From the NCBI GenBank assembly GCA_002633005.1, contig NMRA01000247.1, positions 456,958 to 520,957 of the forward strand: a DNA stretch of 64,000 nucleotides, given 5' to 3'. The stretch is from Phoronis australis (lineage: Eukaryota; Phoronida; Phoronidae). The stretch's first letter is position 1; each line of letters opens with the position of its first letter. The position numbers and the translations under genes were made by a program. The notes under the pieces were generated by a model. That model made no database searches. It was not told the DNA's origin and saw only the letters and a list, made by a program, of their open reading frames with translations. Shown one piece after another: positions 56,401-62,400 of the stretch.

Positions 56401-59400
56401 TCCCAACCAATTGCGTTAGTGGGGAGAGCAAATTTGATCAGTCAGACCTCGACACACTCCGGAGACGTACTTTAGATGAAAGCTGGCAATAGACACCAAA
56501 AATTAGCCTGGGAATCAGGAAAGCCATCTTTAAACTGCAAGTAGGCACAAATGTCAGGGCAACATAACAATGAGGTTATCTAATTGAGTCTGGGGAGTAA
56601 TGATGATTTAGTTTGGACAAAATTAAAAGAATCAAATTTGTTGAATCCAGAGAGAGTTGGAGAAGAGAATCAAGAGACTGAACATAAACCAGTCCTTCTA
56701 GAAGTTTTGAGAAGTTCAGGGACTTGTTATGAGGAGTTAACTTCTTAGATTATTAAGTCTTCCAAATTCACTTACTGACGAAGATTGCATGCCATGCAAT
56801 TTGAATTTTCAAAATCAACAAATCCCATCTGTATATTCCTTTATTATTGAAACACAAGCTGAGAAACTTACAAAATGGATGTCACTGACAGCTTTAACTC
56901 ATAATGCATATCAAAGAAGATATTTTAAGGCTAGCAAAGGCATGGCATTTACAACAAGTTTTCTCCTATCCAGTATTCATTTTGCCATTAACTTTTTTAG
57001 AAGTGCGTGGCAGAATGCGAAATTTTGTTTTATCGCTCTTTTCAATAAAAGCAAACCATGGAGACATTTCTGTGGCACTGTCTGCACGTGATTGACTTCG
57101 CTCATTCCACCAGGTCAACCAGCTAAGATATCTGATTAGTTCTCGATGAAGACTTCTGACTTACAAACCAATCGGATGCCTTAAACAGTTGTCTACACAG
57201 ATCCGACAAAGTCAATGAAGTGCAGTCAATATCGCCACCAGTTTTGTTACTTCTCCATTTTTATAATTAATTATTTAAATACCTTGAAATCAAATGTACT
57301 GTGAATGTTATCTAGTTTATCATATTTCAATGCAAAAATAATCAACGCTTTATCAATACCGAGATCATAGCATGGTGCCACGTACTGTTGAGCACAGAGA
57401 GAGAGGTCAACATCCTTTTCACAGTATCGTAAGGACATTGTCAATTACACAAACACTTGATTTGTATTTGTGAAATAATTCTCTTTAATAAATAATTCAA
57501 AATTGGCGGAAAAATGTTAGCAACTAAAAAGTTTTCAGTGCATAAATATTTTATGTGAGGTTGTGGGAAGTGTCCCGAACAAAACGGATGGTGTCCAAAG
57601 TTTAAGAACAACCTTCGCAGGCTGGAAATAATGTGCAGGGGCAGGGTTGGTCCATCCGTAAGCAAAAAAATATATTCACGAGACTAGTCTGGGATGGCAA
57701 ACGTGCATCTGCGAGAGGGGAATAGCGTGTGTGAGAGAAGAATTTTGTGTGCAAGCAGTCCGAATTCTGGAGTCACGCACGGAGAGGGAAGTGGTGGTAA
57801 TATCATATTTATATAGAGACCACATGTAACTTGTCATAATAAATTAACAATACAAAACATTGCATCCCAAAACATGAACCAAAACAATAGCCGTACTGGA
57901 CTAGGCTTAATATTTCACTTTTCGTAGCTGAATTTCATTTTATGCAGGCCCAGTGTCCAAATTTGTTGCAAATGGCCCCAGTATCCAAAAACATTGCCAA
58001 CACCACAAAATGACATGATTTTGCTATTTCTGACCTGCAACAAATGAATTAAATTCTGCATTGTAAAGCATGGTGTAACTAGCACGTCATATGTTTGTGT
58101 TGTACACACAATCTTCGTTTCTGCTTACACCCCTAAAAACAAAAGTTAAATATTTTTTTCATTTGCTAACCAAAATAACAAAATAGGTATCCACATTCAA
58201 CACAATTTCAATCAATTGTCTCGTTAAGGAGAAAAAAACAGGTTTTTCAAATATGGCTCAAGATTCTAATATCGTTGAGAGCTTTCCAAACTTGACTCAT
58301 AAACACAGTGCTAAAAATTTCAAAAAGAGCAGCACTGTATTCAAATATATGCTGATAGAACACTGCATAATGTAACGGAGTTAATTTCTATCACTTGCAA
58401 AATAAGGATTGTCAACTGTTGTTGGGTAAAAAGCCGTGACGTCATCAGACATAATTTCAAGGAGCTGGTATTTACTCAAGACATTAATAAGGCCACTTGA
58501 CAGTCAACTTAATAATTAATTTGAATTAATGAAATAAAAAACTCATTTGTGCCGAAATATTAGAATGCATGAAAATTTCTAGGGCCATTAGAAGATGTGT
58601 TTGTCTTTGTCAATATAAATCACCGAGACGAAGTTGAACATCTGATATCAAAATAACCATTATAAATGGTCTCACGGAGATACATCCAGACTATTAATAA
58701 CCCTCCTAAGAAACATTTCTCTCTGGAATGATGTTATAATATAAATAAATGAGGCTATTATACAGATACAGTATTAATTACAGCTGGAAAATTTGACTTT
58801 AATCGGACAATGTTCCTTGTCCGTGCTGTTTTCTATTAATGAGATGGAGGCGAGCGTGAATTGAGTTTGTATCGATAAAAAGACAGTGACGTCTTATTCA
58901 GCCCTTAATAAGATTGTCAACGGTGGCGTATCACATCTCGATTGATTGTGTTTTTAATGTGAAAGAATCCAACAGCTATGAGGTATGAATTTATAGATGC
59001 CCAGTTTCATACAGCTTCATATTTTAATTTCCCATATTCACACAAATAAATGACAAATTTCAAAGAAGACTATTATTTGAAAAAGTTGCCTCAAACAAGC
59101 ACTTCATTCCTCTGACCCTTTTGCGAAAATGTAGGAGTTAAATGGTAGGAACAGTATTATAGAAAATTGAGACAAGGTGGTAAGGAATCATTTTAACAAT
59201 TTTGGACAAAAAAAATTGCCAGAATAGTCAATTTCTCATTTTTTGAAGGTGCTTTATGTAGTTGTGAATGCCCAATTGTTTTCAAAATGGTACAAACTTG
59301 AGCACGGTCGCATTAATTGGGTGCTACATATTATTCATGAAATAATGAAATTTCCCTTGACAGTCACTTTAGGGCCCCTCTATTGATACCAACGTCAACA

Positions 59401-62400
59401 TTTTGGGGAGTGTCCGTAGGTAAGAACAAATTCAAACTTGTGTATTTAATAGCAGAGCATCGACGCTTCGATATGGAATGAATGGTTACCTTTAGTGACA
59501 TTGGAGTCAAGTGTCATTGTTGACAACTGCACGAGTTGTGGCATTATTTGATTTGTTTTCAAATGTTCATCATTCTGCTACTATAAGCATTTTATTTACT
59601 TTATTCAATTCATAATACGACAGTATATATGATACTAGAAAAATTACACCATCTTGCGATAACTTCAATGACCTACTCACCAAAGTGCAATAATTTTGGT
59701 GTCAGTTTTTAACTACCGCAGCCAGTCAGAAAGATTCAACTAACTTGGTAGATCAGATGTTCCCCTTGGTCCTCTTGTACCAGAGGTAAGTTGGTATGAA
59801 GCAGTCTATTGTGTCCGAAATTGGTGAGACTGACAAGTTAATACCAATGATTTCAAGATGTTGCCTGCTACTGCACTGTGCATCTCACAGTCAGCTACAA
59901 ATGTATGTACAAAAGAGGCTCACTGGAGCTGTGAATGTTGGTAAGCACTACGGTAATTCTGTTTAAAGGAATAAAGAGCTTAAACAACAATTTATTAACA
60001 ATGAAAAATGTCTGCTTAAGGTTATAAAAAAAGTCTTGACATCAAGACTAAGTATTAAACCAAACATCTACAACACAATATATTTTAACTCAGAAATGGT
60101 GTATTGATAGCAAAACAATGCTGTCAACAACATGATAAAAATTTCTGTGATATAATGCTACTACAGTTTTCTAAGATATACCGTCGTTTTTGTTTTATGA
60201 AAATTAAGCTTTCACATGAAAATATAAAACCTTTAAAAGCCCTATTTTTATAGCTTCTCATGCAAAAGTAGAACACTTAAATAACATTTCCTTCGGTAAC
60301 AGCGTTTTGGAGACCAGTGCTTCAAATTCTGAAAGTTTCATATGTTCCAAAGTTTGCCAACTTTGGACATTTTTCAGGGTTCTACATAACCTTATTTATA
60401 CATACTGCAGTTTCTTAATTCTGTAAAACCATAAGAGGTAAAATATTTTTTGGGGGTTAACAAAGCAATTCCTAAAAATTGAAAAAGCAACAAAAAACCT
60501 GGATCAGTTGTCCAATAATTAAAAAGCATAAACTGTGCACTGTATTTACGAATTTCATAGTTTATTTAATAATTTAATTATATGAATCACTATATTTACT
60601 TACTATACTTATAAGTAGCATCCCTAGGTTCTATCTATGGTATATCTAAATTTGTGTAATGTGATCACTGAAAGATAATTAAAGAAAGACCTGACGAAAC
60701 AAATTACAAAATGACCTTGGGAAGTAGAACTACAAAATACCAAAGATTCCAAGATTTTTCAAAATGTCTTAATCACAAAATATACCTGTATTGTTTTGTA
60801 CAAGTATCTTCATCACTAATGCTGAAAAAGGAGTCCAGTTTTCCTAAAACCTGGATCAGATGTTAGGGAATATATATTGTAAGAAACTTTAGCTTTCAAG
60901 ACTTTCCAGGTTTCTTGGCAGCAGGCAAAAGATGTTGAATAAAGCCAGGGTAGATTGGATTCCTTAAACACTTGACTCAAAAGTAAGTCACTACAACAAA
61001 ATGGGTATCTGGATGTATCAAATTTCCAGCCTCTTGATGGACTAACAGAAAGCACAAATCTGGCTCCATTGCAAAAGTTGTAACTGATCTCACAACAAAG
61101 ATGACAATGTTAAGTTGTGAGAAAAAAGTGATTGATGGACAAAATTCCATAATTTTGAACACATTTTTGATTGAGACAATTAAATTATAAAAAGGTGACA
61201 TTTTCACAATGTTTGATTTTAAAGAAAAGCATATTCATAGCATTTCTGTAATTTTGATCTTCACTAATTTCCACTTCAAAGTGACTGAATATATTCAGCA
61301 TAGCTACCAACACCATCCCTAATGTTTAGGAATATAAATTTAATTTCATGGCTGAACTACTTTTTTATCACACTGAACTGGTTTGATATTCACGAGTAGG
61401 CTTCGTTTGAATTTTGGATTTAACAATGAATCCTTGATTTGTGAAACCAAACTAATTTCAGAGTAGACATTCATTGTCCCCATTGATATGAATTAAACAT
61501 CACTGGTTCATTTGTATATTTATAATAAACCACTTGACCATGAACAATGATAAAAGAACAACGATAAATGAACAACGATAAATGAACAATGGTAAATGAA
61601 CAAAGATAAATAGAAGAAGCATAAGAAAATAGATTGGTATCTGATGGTAACATTTTACAGGAACTTATGAAATTGAGGGTTTAGGTAGAAGCTTTTAAAA
61701 ATCGAGAACAAAACTATTAGTCTTGTTTGCTTTAATTAATTCATGAAAAACACACTCACGAAGGGGTGTTTTATTTGACGTCAAGGTCAAGTATTGAACA
61801 TTATTTCTGTGAAATTAGTTTCACAAACTAAAAAAGAAAAATGGAAGAAAAATGCAAATTCACTTATTTTAGTATTTGTCATGGTGTTGACACCTCAAAA
61901 ACAGAGAAATTCTGGAAGTTTGTGTTATTTGGAAATCACAAACAACGAAACTTTATTTTCTCAACTATATTAATAAATCAAAAATAGAATGACAACTCTT
62001 TCTTCATTCTAGAGCATCTTAAAGCAACTGCCATCAGCCAACAAGAGTATTTTTTAGAAATGCAGTGAATTTTCGGAACATATTAATTTCACTGTATCAT
62101 AAATGCTGTCTTATCAATGAATATTACTATAGTGATAAAATATCAAGTAAGCGAAAAAAAAAGAATTATAATACACTGCATATTCTACAATTGCTAAAAT
62201 AATGCAATCAAACATGAAGAAAAAATAAGAAAAATGGTAAAAATGATGAGAAAAGTTAAAGCCTCTTAAATATTAGGGTTTGTGGATAGAATAAAAATGA
62301 AAAATGAGAAAATAAAAATTTGAATTTAAACAGCTTACCTGTTTGAACTGTTCTTCAAATGTCCAATGGTGACTGCCTGAAGCCTCTGAATTGGGTTCAC

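Larger units (their letters stand above)
24515..62338 (-). other. ARID3: ARID3 intron 2 (37.8 kb)
   Basis: GT-AG intron between residues 227 and 228, just inside the start of the ARID domain. No convincing host gene is seen on either strand; one weak coding-like block lies at 45213-45445. The rest is AT-rich sequence with numerous dispersed inverted-repeat elements, described individually. It is the natural place for ARID3 enhancers, but none is proved. Confidence 0.85.
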
